Counted from the stretch's first letter, positions 36,457 to 45,735 are shown. The stretch: 64,000 nt of DNA from an uncultured Paracoccaceae bacterium (GCA_947497985.1 CANMIX010000002.1:1-64000), one strand, 5' to 3'. Notes: generated by a model from the letters alone, not told the origin. A program made the numbers and translations.

Positions 36457-37602
36457 TTAGCGAAAACGGAGATTTTCGGAGCTCAGTTGATCCAGCGCGG
36501 TGACGCCCATCAACTTCATGCCGCGTTCAATTTCGGACTGCATCAACCCCAGCGCACGTTCGACGCCGGGTTGTCCCGCAGCCGCCAGCGGATAAAGGTA
36601 GAACCGTCCACCGCCGACTGCCTTGGCGCCCAATGACAGCGCCTTCAACACATGGGTGCCACGTTGGATGCCACTGTCCATAATCACGTCAATCTCATCG
36701 CCGACGGCATCGACAATCTCTTTCAACTGATCAAAAGGCGCACGTGAGCCGTCCAGCTGTCGCCCCCCGTGGTTTGACAGAACAATACCCGTGCAGCCGA
36801 TCTCAACCGCGCGACGGGCATCGGCCGCAGTCATCACCCCCTTGAGGCAGAATTGACCATCCCAATCCTGGACCATCTCGGCCACGTCATCCCAATTCAT
36901 CGACGGATCCAGCATCTCAGAGAAATACCCCCCGATTGAGCTGGCCCCCCCGCCCATATCGACAAATTCATCCAGTTGCGGCAGGGCGAATTTCTCATGG
37001 GTGACATAGTTGATGCCCCACTGCGGTTTCAGCGCGAATTGCAACATGCCTGCCAGGGTCAGCCGGAAGGGGATGGAAAATCCGGTGCGCAGATCACGCT
37101 CACGATTTCCGCCGGTGATGCTGTCCACGGTCAACATCATCACTTCAACGCCCGCGTCCTTGGCCCGTTGCATCATCGCTTTGTTCAGGCCGCGATCCTT
37201 GTGGAAGTAAAACTGATAGACCTGCGGGTTCTTATGTTTCTGACGCAATTCCTCCAGGCTGACGGTGCCCAACGAAGACACACCAAACATGGTGCCAAAT
37301 TTTTCGGCTGCCGCCGCCACGGCACGCTCACCTTGATGGTGGAACAGTCGTTGCAATGCGGTGGGAGAGCAATAGATTGGCATCTCAAGCCGTTGGCCCA
37401 TGACCGTTACCGACATATCCACCGCATTCACCCCTTGCAGGACCGAGGGCAGCAGGTCGCAACTGTCAAACGACGCGGTGTTTTGGCGATATGTCACCTC
37501 ATCATCGGCGGCACCGTCGATATAGTTGAAAATCGGTCCGGGCAAACGCCGACGCGCCAATTCGCGAAAGTCCTGAAAGTTATGGCACTGATTGAGCCGC
37601 AT
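36457..37602 (-). CDS. lldD: L-lactate dehydrogenase (FMN, quinone-linked)
   Basis: A 381-residue TIM-barrel FMN enzyme of the alpha-hydroxyacid oxidase family. FMN and catalytic sites are visible: YCSPTALQRL, VSSLGTVSLEEL, QFYFHKDRG, the catalytic His in LSNHGGRQLDG, DSGIQRGTHVLKAL and GRFYLYPLAAAG. It oxidises L-lactate to pyruvate at the membrane. ATG 37602 (M-R-L-N-Q) has GGGAG upstream; the open frame extends 29 codons further through the operator and is unlikely to be used. It is first of lldD-dld, divergent from the GntR gene lldR. Confidence 0.94.
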   Translation of the reverse strand: MRLNQCHNFQDFRELARRRLPGPIFNYIDGAADDEVTYRQNTASFDSCDLLPSVLQGVNAVDMSVTVMGQRLEMPIYCSPTALQRLFHHQGERAVAAAAEKFGTMFGVSSLGTVSLEELRQKHKNPQVYQFYFHKDRGLNKAMMQRAKDAGVEVMMLTVDSITGGNRERDLRTGFSIPFRLTLAGMLQFALKPQWGINYVTHEKFALPQLDEFVDMGGGASSIGGYFSEMLDPSMNWDDVAEMVQDWDGQFCLKGVMTAADARRAVEIGCTGIVLSNHGGRQLDGSRAPFDQLKEIVDAVGDEIDVIMDSGIQRGTHVLKALSLGAKAVGGGRFYLYPLAAAGQPGVERALGLMQSEIERGMKLMGVTALDQLSSENLRFR

Positions 37603-37640
37603 GGCTGCTCTCCCGAGTTTTGGGCGACGAAAGGATTGGG

Positions 37641-37659
37641 TGGTAAATAATATTAACCA
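37641..37659. promoter_or_regulatory. Candidate LldR operator 1, TGGT-N11-ACCA
   Basis: TGGTAAATAATATTAACCA lies 39-57 bases upstream of the lldD start. TGGT and ACCA are inverted and the 11-bp centre is AT-rich and nearly symmetrical. TGGT/ACCA half-sites are typical of FadR-type GntR regulators, though the usual spacing is shorter. The same TGGTAAA half-site recurs in the second site near lldR. Confidence 0.55.
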
Positions 37660-37825
37660 CTGAATTTCGTCAATCACTTTGATGACCACTGTGGCTGTGC
37701 AACGCAGTCAAATAGGTTGAAGTCAATATTGAGAAGCCGTTTCAAAGATGGCAATTAGGCAATATTCTCATCCTCTTACGTCTCCAATTCCAACTCTCAG
37801 AGGTGCTTGTTATTGTAGGTCAAAG

Positions 37826-37844
37826 TGGTAAACTGTCTAGACCT
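37826..37844. promoter_or_regulatory. Candidate LldR operator 2, TGGT-N11-ACCT
   Basis: TGGTAAACTGTCTAGACCT has the same TGGTAAA start and TGGT-N11-ACC spacing as the lldD-proximal site. It lies 39-57 bases upstream of the lldR ATG, the same distance as site 1 from lldD. It is nested inside a wider inverted repeat GGTCAA (37818-37823) / TTGACC (37851-37856). Confidence 0.5.
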
Positions 37845-37882
37845 CTGCGATTGACCTGCACCATGACCCAAGGCTCCGTATC

Positions 37883-38653
37883 ATGACATCTTCCAGCCCA
37901 TTTGAACCTATTGGCCATGATTCCATTGCCGAATCCGTGGTGGATCAGATCGAATCGATGATTGTGAACGGGATCTTGAAGGAGGGCTACAAACTACCCT
38001 CGGAACGGGAACTGGCCGAGGTTATGGGCGTGTCCCGACCCAAATTGCGCGAAGCCATAAAGCAGTTGGAACGGGATGGCCTGGTCACCGTGTGCCATGG
38101 CGAGGGCACATTTATCGCCAAGCTGACAGGGCGGGCGATGTCACCGGCGTTTCTGGCGCTTTATGCCCGTCACGGCGAAGCGTTTTACGACTACCTTGAA
38201 TACCGTCGCGAGCAGGAAGGCTTTGCCGCCAGCCTTGCAGCCCAACGTGCAACCCAATCAGATCATGAGCGGTTGCGCGACATTATCCGGGACATGCAGG
38301 AAGCTTGGGAACAGAATGACAACGATGCCGCACAGGAGGCGGATATCAGGCTGCATACAGCGATCGTGGATGCCAGCCAGAACACAACGCTGATCCATAT
38401 GATGGCCTCGGTCTATGATCTGACCCGCGAGGGGGTATTCTACAATCGCAGGTTCCTGCGCACGATGGATGGGACAGGCAAAGCGCTGCTGGAACAACAT
38501 ATCGCTTTGGTCGATGCGATTACCGCGGGCGACGCCACGGCGGCAAAAACCGCGGCGCTTGCCCATATGGATTTTGTTGAAAGCAGCTTCCGAAAAGGGC
38601 AAGAGCAAGTCATCCGCGAAGCACGCGCCGCCAAACGGCGCCAGTTGGCGTGA
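37883..38653 (+). CDS. lldR: GntR/FadR-family regulator of lactate utilisation
   Basis: A 256-residue regulator. The winged helix-turn-helix is at about residues 14-82 with YKLPSERELAEVMGVSRPKLREAIKQLERDGLV and wing HGEGTFI; the FCD effector domain follows with ADIRLHTAIVDASQN and LEQHIALVDAI, holding the usual Asp/His metal or ligand positions. LldR/PdhR-type proteins respond to lactate or pyruvate. It is divergent from lldD-dld with paired TGGT-N11-ACC sites between. ATG 37883 fits the family start. Assignment to lactate rests on context. Confidence 0.87.
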   Translation: MTSSSPFEPIGHDSIAESVVDQIESMIVNGILKEGYKLPSERELAEVMGVSRPKLREAIKQLERDGLVTVCHGEGTFIAKLTGRAMSPAFLALYARHGEAFYDYLEYRREQEGFAASLAAQRATQSDHERLRDIIRDMQEAWEQNDNDAAQEADIRLHTAIVDASQNTTLIHMMASVYDLTREGVFYNRRFLRTMDGTGKALLEQHIALVDAITAGDATAAKTAALAHMDFVESSFRKGQEQVIREARAAKRRQLA

Positions 38654-38708
38654 CACAAAGGTGCGTTTGATCTAGGCGGGATGCACCCAGTATTGGAGCA
38701 AACGTCTC

Positions 38709-39683
38709 ATGTCCCGGTCAAACACTGCAAAAGATCTGAGCCTGAAATCGATGGAGTTGTTTCAGATCTGCGCTGAAAAAGGCTCATTGCAGGCCGTGGC
38801 GCAGGAAACCGGGCTAACGGTCAGTACGGTGTCGCATCACCTGCGCAATCTGGAAATCCATCTGGGGGTGGAACTGTTCAACCACGCCCGCCGCCCGATG
38901 GTGCTAACGCCCAAGGGACGCAACTTTCTGCGCAATATCGAAGGGGCCTTGTTGACCATCCGCAAGGCCAAGGCAGAGGCCTCATCCGGTGATCCAACAG
39001 ATGCCAGCCATCTGCGGATTGGCACGATTGAAGATTTTGAAAGCGACATCATCCCCGAACTTGCGGTGTTTCTCTCCGGTTGCATGCCGGCTTGTGATTT
39101 TCTGTATCACACGGATTCCAGCTATGACGTGATTGAGATGCTGCGCAATCGGCAGTTGGAGTTGGGGATCACGGCCACCACCGGCGACAAGCTGGGTGAC
39201 CTGCACGAGCGCCCCCTGCTCAACGATCCCTTTGTGGTGGTGTTGCCAAAAGGCTGCCCGCATGCGCTGGCGGATGTGGTGAAAAACCGGACGCCGCTGC
39301 CGTTTCTTCGCTTCTCCAGCAATCTGGTAATCGGACGATTGATCGAGGCCCAGCTGCGTCGGCTGAGCGTTTCAACCACCCGGAATTTTGAATGCAGCAA
39401 CAATCAGACCCTGATGGCTATGGTTGCAGCAAACGCGGGGTGGACGATTACCACGCCTCTGATGTTTTCACGGGCCAATCGATTTCAAGCCGGTCTAGAC
39501 ATGCACCGGTTTCCGGACAAAAGCTTTGCCCGCACGCTGACGGTGGTGAACACGCCTGATTGTTCTCAATCGGTTGTGGACTTGGTGGACAACAAATTGC
39601 GCAGCCTGATCTGGCATCAGATTATTGCTCCCAGCCATCAAGCCACACCCTGGTTGGCAGAGAGCTTTAAGCTGATCGGCTAA
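38709..39683 (+). CDS. LysR-family transcription regulator
   Basis: A 324-residue LTTR. The N-terminal HTH (about residues 12-70: LFQICAEKGSLQAVAQETGLTVSTVSHHLRNLEIHLGVELF) ends in the LTPKGRNFL wing. The periplasmic-binding-like effector domain starts near residue 95 with LRIGTIEDFESDIIPELA. It follows lldR by 55 bases on the same strand and precedes the dimethylglycine-dehydrogenase-like gene by 188 bases. It could regulate the latter; LTTR genes are more often divergent from their target, so this is not certain. No effector is deducible. Confidence 0.88.
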   Translation: MSRSNTAKDLSLKSMELFQICAEKGSLQAVAQETGLTVSTVSHHLRNLEIHLGVELFNHARRPMVLTPKGRNFLRNIEGALLTIRKAKAEASSGDPTDASHLRIGTIEDFESDIIPELAVFLSGCMPACDFLYHTDSSYDVIEMLRNRQLELGITATTGDKLGDLHERPLLNDPFVVVLPKGCPHALADVVKNRTPLPFLRFSSNLVIGRLIEAQLRRLSVSTTRNFECSNNQTLMAMVAANAGWTITTPLMFSRANRFQAGLDMHRFPDKSFARTLTVVNTPDCSQSVVDLVDNKLRSLIWHQIIAPSHQATPWLAESFKLIG

Positions 39684-39758
39684 AGATTCGCAGTCAAAGC
39701 TCGCCACAGGTGTGACCACCGTGGCAACATTTTTAAACAGTGCAAAAAAGCATACCTT

Positions 39759-39777
39759 ATTTCGATTCTATCGAAAT
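39759..39777. promoter_or_regulatory. Inverted repeat ATTTCGAT-TCT-ATCGAAAT upstream of the DMGDH-like gene
   Basis: Two perfect 8-bp inverted arms around a 3-bp spacer lie 95-113 bases upstream of ATG 39872, in the 188-bp gap after the LysR gene. Position and symmetry suit an operator. The LysR protein or the GlxA-type regulator after the flavoprotein are the nearest candidates. Confidence 0.5.
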
Positions 39778-39871
39778 TATGTTTTGATTTTTCCCAACAA
39801 GACACGAAATGATTGCTCAGGATCTTTGGCGGACGCAAAGGTGACGTCAAACGCATCAGAGGTCCCGCATC

Positions 39872-42310
39872 ATGAAATCTCGTACAAAAGTAGTCGTCAT
39901 CGGCGGCGGCATTGCAGGTTGTTCCACCCTGTATCACCTGACCCAAGAAGGTTGGACCGACGTTGTTCTGGTTGAGCGCAATGAGCTGACCAGCGGCACC
40001 ACCTGGCACTCTGCGGCGCAGGTCACTAATTTTGGTGGCAACCAGACCATGGTGGGCCTGAAGACCCACTCCATCAACCTTTACAAAAAGCTGTCGGAGG
40101 ACCCGGCATATCCGATCAACTATCACCATGCGGATGGCGGCATCCGTCTGGCCAACACCGAAGAGCAAATGCAGGGCTATCGCCACTTTGCCTCGATGGC
40201 GCGCGGTATGGGTGTTTATTTCGAAATTATCGATGCCGAGGAATGTGCACGCCGTCACCCGCTGATTTCCACCACCAACCTGTTGGGCGGCCTGTGGGAT
40301 CCGCTGGATGGCGACATCGACCCGGCGCAGCTGTGTCAGGCGTTGGCATATCACGCGCGTCAGGCCGGCGCTGAGGTCTATCGCGAAACCCCCGTGACGG
40401 CGCTGACCCAGCACAAGGATGACACCTGGACCGTTCACACCGAAAAAGGCGACATCGATTGTGATATCGTCGTCAACGCCTGCGGGTATCGCGTGAACGA
40501 AGTGGGTAAGATGATGGGTGTGCACCACCCTGTTGCCTCGATGGAGCACCAATACTTCCTGACCGAAGACATCCTCGCGATTGTGGAATCCGACAAACGT
40601 ATGCCGCTGCTGCGCTGCCCGATTTCGGACTACTATTCCCGCCAAGAGAAAAATGGCCTGCTGGTCGGCTTCTATGAACAGGAATGTAAGACCTGGGGCA
40701 TGGACGGGATTGATCCGAATTTTGTGAACGCGCTGTGTCCGGATGATCTAGACCGTGTCATGGACGTTCTGGCCGGCGCATTCGAACGCATGCCTGCGTT
40801 GGAAGAGACGGGCATCCGCTCCATCGTGAACGGACCGATCACATATACCATCGACGGTGCGCCCTTGGTTGGTCCAATCCCCGGCAAGCGCAACGCGTTC
40901 TGCATCATCGGCCTGCGTGCCGGTCTGGGCGAAGGCGGCGGCCACGGCTGGTTGCTTGCACAACAGATCGTGCACGGCGAAGCCTGCTATGACACATGGT
41001 GCATTGATCCGCGCCGCTTCACCGGCCATGCCAATGTCGAAGTGACCGCGCTGAAAGCGATCGAAGACTATCAGAACGAATTCCGGTTCCACTTCCCGCA
41101 CGAACACCGCCCCGCCGCGCGTCCGGCCAAAACCACGCCGATCACCCCGGTGCTGGCAGCCGAAGGTGCAGAGTTCACCGTCGTCAACGGCTGGGAACGC
41201 GTCGACTACATCAAGCCGGGCCCCGATTTCCACCCCTCGCTCAGCTTCAACTTTGATGAAGCATTTGATCTGATCGGCGCAGAGGTCAAAAACGTGCAGG
41301 AAAACGTCGGCCTGTGTGAGGTCAACGGCTTCAACCGGTTTGAAATCACGGGTGCAGACCGTCACAGCTTCCTTGATCGCATGATCTGCGGCAATGTCAC
41401 GAAACGTGACGGGCGCGTGGGTCTGGGGTATTTGCTGAATGATCACGGCATGGTCAAAGGCGAAGCGACAATCGCAAACATCCCCGCATCCGACCGAGGC
41501 GAGGCCCGTGTCTGGTACGGCTCGGCCGCGGCAGCGGAATTCCACGACATGGATTGGCTGCAAACCCACATTGGCGCAGGCGAAGACGTTCAGATCAAGA
41601 GCCTGACCAACGATCAAACCATTCTGGTTCTGGCCGGCCCCAATGCACGCAAAGTCTTGTCGGCTGTATCGCGGGGTGACTGGTCCAAAGAGGCCTTCCC
41701 ATGGCTATCGGTACGCGAATGCTTCATCGGGTTTGCACCTGCAACCGTTCTAGGCGTCTCCTTCTCCGGCGAGCTGGCCTATGAAATCCACGTCCCGAAC
41801 CAATCGCTTTATGCGGCCTATCTGGCGTTGCGTGAGGCGGGCGAAGCGTTTGGCATGAAGCTTTTTGGCGCGCGAGCAGTGGACTCAATGCGGATGGAGA
41901 AGGGCTTTATGCACTGGAAAGCCGACCTGCTGACCGAATTTGACCCCTTTGAAACGTCGTTGGATCGTTTTGTTAAACTCGACAAATCAGTGGATTTCAT
42001 CGGTAAAGAGGCGCTGATGAAACGTCAGGTCGAAGGGCTGCGCCAGAAACTCACTTGTTTCAGCATCAACACCAAGACAGCGCCGGCGCACCCCGGGGCG
42101 TCGCTGATGAAGGACGGCAAAGTTGTGGGCACCGTGACATCCGGCGACTGGGGGTATCGCTGCGATATGAACATCGCCTATGCCTTTGTGAACCCTGATC
42201 TGACCAACGTTGGCAGCACAGTTCAACTGGACCTTTGTGGCGAAATGGTCACCGCAACCGTGATCGCGTTCTCACCTTACGACCCGTCTTACGCACTGAT
42301 GCGCGGGTAG
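39872..42310 (+). CDS. Dimethylglycine/sarcosine dehydrogenase-like FAD oxidoreductase with GcvT domain
   Basis: An 812-residue two-domain enzyme. The N-terminal DAO domain (about 1-370) has the FAD motif VVVIGGGIAGCSTLYHL and SGTTWHSAAQ, whose His aligns with the covalent flavin site of dimethylglycine dehydrogenases, plus GLRAGLGEGGGHGWLLA. An FAO_M linker follows. The C-terminal folate-binding GcvT domain (about 430-800) has DRMICGNVTKRDGRVGLGYLLND, SGELAYEIHVP, and GARAVDSMRMEKGFMHW. It would demethylate dimethylglycine, sarcosine or a related N-methyl compound, passing C1 to tetrahydrofolate. The exact substrate is not readable. ATG 39872; the next gene starts seven bases after its stop. 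Confidence 0.9.
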   Translation: MKSRTKVVVIGGGIAGCSTLYHLTQEGWTDVVLVERNELTSGTTWHSAAQVTNFGGNQTMVGLKTHSINLYKKLSEDPAYPINYHHADGGIRLANTEEQMQGYRHFASMARGMGVYFEIIDAEECARRHPLISTTNLLGGLWDPLDGDIDPAQLCQALAYHARQAGAEVYRETPVTALTQHKDDTWTVHTEKGDIDCDIVVNACGYRVNEVGKMMGVHHPVASMEHQYFLTEDILAIVESDKRMPLLRCPISDYYSRQEKNGLLVGFYEQECKTWGMDGIDPNFVNALCPDDLDRVMDVLAGAFERMPALEETGIRSIVNGPITYTIDGAPLVGPIPGKRNAFCIIGLRAGLGEGGGHGWLLAQQIVHGEACYDTWCIDPRRFTGHANVEVTALKAIEDYQNEFRFHFPHEHRPAARPAKTTPITPVLAAEGAEFTVVNGWERVDYIKPGPDFHPSLSFNFDEAFDLIGAEVKNVQENVGLCEVNGFNRFEITGADRHSFLDRMICGNVTKRDGRVGLGYLLNDHGMVKGEATIANIPASDRGEARVWYGSAAAAEFHDMDWLQTHIGAGEDVQIKSLTNDQTILVLAGPNARKVLSAVSRGDWSKEAFPWLSVRECFIGFAPATVLGVSFSGELAYEIHVPNQSLYAAYLALREAGEAFGMKLFGARAVDSMRMEKGFMHWKADLLTEFDPFETSLDRFVKLDKSVDFIGKEALMKRQVEGLRQKLTCFSINTKTAPAHPGASLMKDGKVVGTVTSGDWGYRCDMNIAYAFVNPDLTNVGSTVQLDLCGEMVTATVIAFSPYDPSYALMRG

Positions 42311-42317
42311 GCGACAG

Positions 42318-43313
42318 GTGGAACGGGTTCATATACGCATTCTGGTTCAAGACGGGTTTGTCCCTACTGAACTGGCACTTCTTCAGGACACGCTGCGCAT
42401 TGCCAACCGCATTGGCCGCGACGTCCAATTCAAAGTCGAACTTTGCTCAACCGAGCAGGGTGGCATGGTCAAAGGGATCGGCGGCATGTTCATCGAAGCA
42501 AACCCTTTGCCTGCCGAGAATGTGGTGAACCCGGACTTCCTGATTGTGCTTGGCGGGAAGGGGGTACGGGCAAGCCTGCCGCACCTGCTTCCCGTATTGC
42601 GCCGGTTTGAACGGATGGGTCAGAATATGATCCTGATGTCCGACATGGCGTCTGAATGGCAACGGCTTTATCCGCATGTCAACGACATCACGGTCCATTG
42701 GGAAGATCAGCAGGCGCGCGCCACCGCGGATGGAGTACCAAGTGGTACGTTGCCACTGTATTCTCGTGTTGGACGTGTCACCACGGCGGCCGGCATGGCC
42801 TCCACTGTGGACGTGATCCTTTGTCTGGTGGTGGCACCCTATTCGGCGCATCTGGCCCGCGCGGTTAGCAATGTCTTGTTGGTCGACAAAATCCGCAATG
42901 GTCAGGATGAGCAGCCGCGCAGCGAAAACGATGTGATCGCTCTGCGGGTTGTAAAGCTGGAAAAAGCCATTTCCGCGATGGAAAGCAATATCGAGGATCC
43001 GCTGTCGATGACCGAACTGGCCGCAACCACAGGGATCTCAATCCGTCAATTCGAACGCCGGTTCAAAGAGTACCTGGGGCAGACACCCGGCGCCTTCTAC
43101 CGCTCGTTACGCCTGCGCCGGGCGCGCAAACTGGTAGAGCAGACCGACATGCCAATTTCCGAAATCTCAGTGGCCTGCGGGTTTGGCTCGTCTTCCAATT
43201 TCTCTAAACATTTTGCACGGGAATTTGGTGTGTCGCCAACCCGTCACCAAATTCGCTTTGCGCCGATGGCGGTGATGGCCCGAACGATCCCATCCCGACG
43301 GGTTGTGCAATAA
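42318..43313 (+). CDS. GlxA-type AraC-family regulator (DJ-1/PfpI domain plus HTH)
   Basis: A 331-residue regulator. The N-terminal DJ-1/PfpI-like domain (about 1-180) has FLIVLGGKGVRA and RVTTAAGMASTVDVILCLV. The C-terminal AraC HTH_18 (about 230-315) has SMTELAATTGISIRQFERRFKEYLGQTPGAFYRSLRLRRARKLVEQT. Relatives such as GbdR and CdhR control glycine betaine, dimethylglycine and carnitine use, in keeping with the flavoprotein gene seven bases upstream. The start is GTG 42318, since the first ATG lies well inside the domain; the ribosome-binding site is weak and translation is probably coupled. A strong terminator follows. Confidence 0.88.
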   Translation: MERVHIRILVQDGFVPTELALLQDTLRIANRIGRDVQFKVELCSTEQGGMVKGIGGMFIEANPLPAENVVNPDFLIVLGGKGVRASLPHLLPVLRRFERMGQNMILMSDMASEWQRLYPHVNDITVHWEDQQARATADGVPSGTLPLYSRVGRVTTAAGMASTVDVILCLVVAPYSAHLARAVSNVLLVDKIRNGQDEQPRSENDVIALRVVKLEKAISAMESNIEDPLSMTELAATTGISIRQFERRFKEYLGQTPGAFYRSLRLRRARKLVEQTDMPISEISVACGFGSSSNFSKHFAREFGVSPTRHQIRFAPMAVMARTIPSRRVVQ

Positions 43314-43339
43314 GCGGGTCCGTTTCCTAGTTGAGACGA

Positions 43340-43374
43340 AAACAGGGCGCGAGGTTTGATCTCGCGCCCTGTTT
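43340..43374. terminator. Bidirectional terminator between the GlxA-type gene and the sugar-acid ALDH gene
   Basis: AAACAGGGCGCGAG (43340-43353) pairs perfectly over 14 bp with CTCGCGCCCTGTTT (43361-43374) around a 7-nt loop. T-rich ends on both strands and convergent genes on both sides support a shared terminator. Confidence 0.9.
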
Positions 43375-43425
43375 CTATGATTTGATGCGCAGTGGCGCGA
43401 CTCAAGGGATCGCACCACGCCGAAA

Positions 43426-44931
43426 TCAGGATTTCGGCAGCAGGCCTTCGGCCAGGTTCTGATAGCTAACCGGGCGCACAAAGCGACGGATCGCCAAAGT
43501 ACCCACGGAGGTTGCACCAAAGTTGGTCGAGGCCGGGTAGGGGCCACCGTGAACCATTGCATCACAAACTTCGACACCGGTTGGGAAACCATTGGCCAGG
43601 ATACGGCCTGCTTTGCGTTCCAGGATTGGCATCAGCGCTTGTGCCGCTTCCAGATCGCCATCATCCATTTGCAAGGTGCAGGTCAGCTGACCTTCGAGGT
43701 TCAGCGCAAGCGTCTTCATCTCATCCAGGTCAGCAACCCGAACAATCACACCCAATGGGCCAAAGACTTCTTCGCCAAGGCTTTCATCCGCCAACCATTC
43801 TGCACCAGTGGTGACAAACAGGCTGGGCGTTGCGCTGCGAGGCGCATCAGCATCGGACGTCAGCAAGGTTTTGGCGCCATCCAGGGATTTGATGTGCTCG
43901 CGGCCCTGAACATAAGCGTTGGCAATACCGTCAGTCAGCATTGTTTGTGCCGCAGAGGCTTTCAGCGCTTCGGCAGCTGTCTGTTCAAAGACATCCGCGT
44001 TTTCGCCGTCCAGCACAACCACTACGCCAGGGTTCGTACAGAACTGGCCTGCACCCATGGTCAGCGACGCCGCCCAACCAGTAGCAATATCCGCGGCACG
44101 CGCATTCATTGCTTCCGGCATCATGAACATTGGGTTCACGGAACCCAGCTCACCAAAGAACGGGATCGGCTCGGGGCGTTGGGCGCACAGGTCGAACAAT
44201 GCACGGCCACCGCGCAAAGATCCGGTGAAACCAACGGCCTTGATTAGTGGATGTTGAACCAGAGCCTGGCCAACATCCAACCCGCCACCCTGGACTAGGG
44301 AGAATACGCCAGGGTGCAGATCTAATTTCTTGAGTGCAGCATCAATCGCTGCGGCAACCAGCTCAGAGGTGCCGGGGTGTGCGTGGTGACCACGGACCAC
44401 AACGGGGCAACCAGCGGCCAATGCTGCGGCGGTGTCACCACCCGCAGTAGAGAACGCGAGCGGGAAGTTGGACGCGCCAAAGACCGCAACCGGGCCAATG
44501 GGACGCTGTACCATGCGGATTTCCGGGCGCGGCATTGGCGCGCGATCGGGCAGGGCTGCATCGTGGCGTTCGTCCAGATAGTCGCCTTCTAGGATATGGC
44601 TTGCGAACAGTTTCAGCTGGCCAGTGGTCCGACCCAGCTCACCTTGCAGGCGGGCTGTAGGAAGGCCAGTTTCCTGGCTGCCGATCGCGACGATGTCGTC
44701 GGTCAGCTTGACCAGTTCTTCGGCAATGGTGTTCAGCAGGTCCGCGCGGGATTGGCGCGTGCTGTAACCAAATGTCCAAAAGGCATCTTCGGCCGCGCTA
44801 CAAGCGCGCGCGACCAAATCTGTTGTACCTGCAGAGAAGGAATGTGCCTCTCCGTGGGCGGGATCCGACGCGAAACGTTCAGACGTTTCGACCCATTCGC
44901 CAGCGATCAAATGTTTGCCGCTTAGTTCCAT
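43426..44931 (-). CDS. Alpha-ketoglutarate-semialdehyde (2,5-dioxovalerate) dehydrogenase-type aldehyde dehydrogenase
   Basis: A 501-residue ALDH. The catalytic Cys is in GAGQFCTNPGVVV and the catalytic Glu in FFGELGSVNPMF; the NAD site shows VGFTGSLRGGRAL and FGASNFPLAFSTAGGDTAAALAAGCPV. The ELGSVNPMFMMPEAM and QFCTNPG features are those of the 2,5-dioxovalerate dehydrogenase group, which ends oxidative pentose/sugar-acid routes at 2-oxoglutarate. It is second in an operon after the SDR gene (57-bp gap). Glycolaldehyde or other sugar-derived aldehydes are alternative substrates. Confidence 0.88.
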   Translation of the reverse strand: MELSGKHLIAGEWVETSERFASDPAHGEAHSFSAGTTDLVARACSAAEDAFWTFGYSTRQSRADLLNTIAEELVKLTDDIVAIGSQETGLPTARLQGELGRTTGQLKLFASHILEGDYLDERHDAALPDRAPMPRPEIRMVQRPIGPVAVFGASNFPLAFSTAGGDTAAALAAGCPVVVRGHHAHPGTSELVAAAIDAALKKLDLHPGVFSLVQGGGLDVGQALVQHPLIKAVGFTGSLRGGRALFDLCAQRPEPIPFFGELGSVNPMFMMPEAMNARAADIATGWAASLTMGAGQFCTNPGVVVVLDGENADVFEQTAAEALKASAAQTMLTDGIANAYVQGREHIKSLDGAKTLLTSDADAPRSATPSLFVTTGAEWLADESLGEEVFGPLGVIVRVADLDEMKTLALNLEGQLTCTLQMDDGDLEAAQALMPILERKAGRILANGFPTGVEVCDAMVHGGPYPASTNFGATSVGTLAIRRFVRPVSYQNLAEGLLPKS

Positions 44932-44988
44932 TTATATCACCTTTTCAATAGGTTTATGCAGTCGGATGAATACCCGCCGCGCAGTCAA

Positions 44989-45735
44989 TTACGAGAACAG
45001 CATGCCGCCGTTGATGTCTACGTTTGCACCGGTAACAAAGGCGCCTTCGTCGGATGCCAGGAACGCAACCAATTTACCAACGTCTTCAGACGTACCTTCA
45101 CGCTTCAGCGGAGTGACGTTTGCAACATGCGCACGTACTTCCGGCTTGGTGAAGATGTTGTGGAAATCGGTGTCGATCATGCCTGGGCAAACTGCGTTTA
45201 CACGTGTTTTGGGACCCAACTCTTTGGCCAGACCACGTGTCAGGGTCATGATTGCACCTTTGGATGCACCGTATGCACCGGCACCTGGGCCACCGCCATC
45301 ACGGCCAGCTTGCGATGCCAGACCTACGATGGACGAGCCTTCGTTGAAGTGAGGCAGGCATTCGCGAACCATCAGAACGTAGGATGTAACGTTCAGATCC
45401 ATAACACCGTTCCAGTGTTCCAGAGTCATTTCGCTCATTGGAACGCGTGCGATGATGCCGCCAGTGTTGTGAACCAGGATGTCGATGCTACCGAATGCTT
45501 CAACAGTTTTCGCAACCAGAGCTTTTGCGTCGTCTTCTTTGGTCAGATCGCCTTTGAGTGCGAAAGCTTTGCCGCCCAGTGCTTCGATGTCAGCAACAGC
45601 TTTGTCCGCACCTTCAGAGCTTTGGAAGTAGTTGATCGCAACGTTTGCGCCGCGTTTCGCCAGTTCCATAACGCAGCCCAGGCCGATGTCACGTCCGCCA
45701 CCGGTTACGATCGCTGTTTTTCCTTTAAGGTCCAT
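44989..45735 (-). CDS. SDR-family oxidoreductase of the sugar-acid locus
   Basis: A 248-residue classical short-chain dehydrogenase with TGGGRDIGLG (Rossmann loop), HNTGG in place of the usual NNAG, catalytic Ser in GLASQAG and the YGASK Tyr-Lys pair, ending VDINGGMLFS. The Asn-to-His change before NTGG is unusual but does occur in the superfamily. Substrate unknown; position before the ALDH and near the sugar-acid dehydratase suggests a sugar or aldonate. ATG 45735 has GGAG nine bases upstream; an ATG at 45750 lacks one. First gene of a leftward two-gene unit. Confidence 0.85.
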   Translation of the reverse strand: MDLKGKTAIVTGGGRDIGLGCVMELAKRGANVAINYFQSSEGADKAVADIEALGGKAFALKGDLTKEDDAKALVAKTVEAFGSIDILVHNTGGIIARVPMSEMTLEHWNGVMDLNVTSYVLMVRECLPHFNEGSSIVGLASQAGRDGGGPGAGAYGASKGAIMTLTRGLAKELGPKTRVNAVCPGMIDTDFHNIFTKPEVRAHVANVTPLKREGTSEDVGKLVAFLASDEGAFVTGANVDINGGMLFS

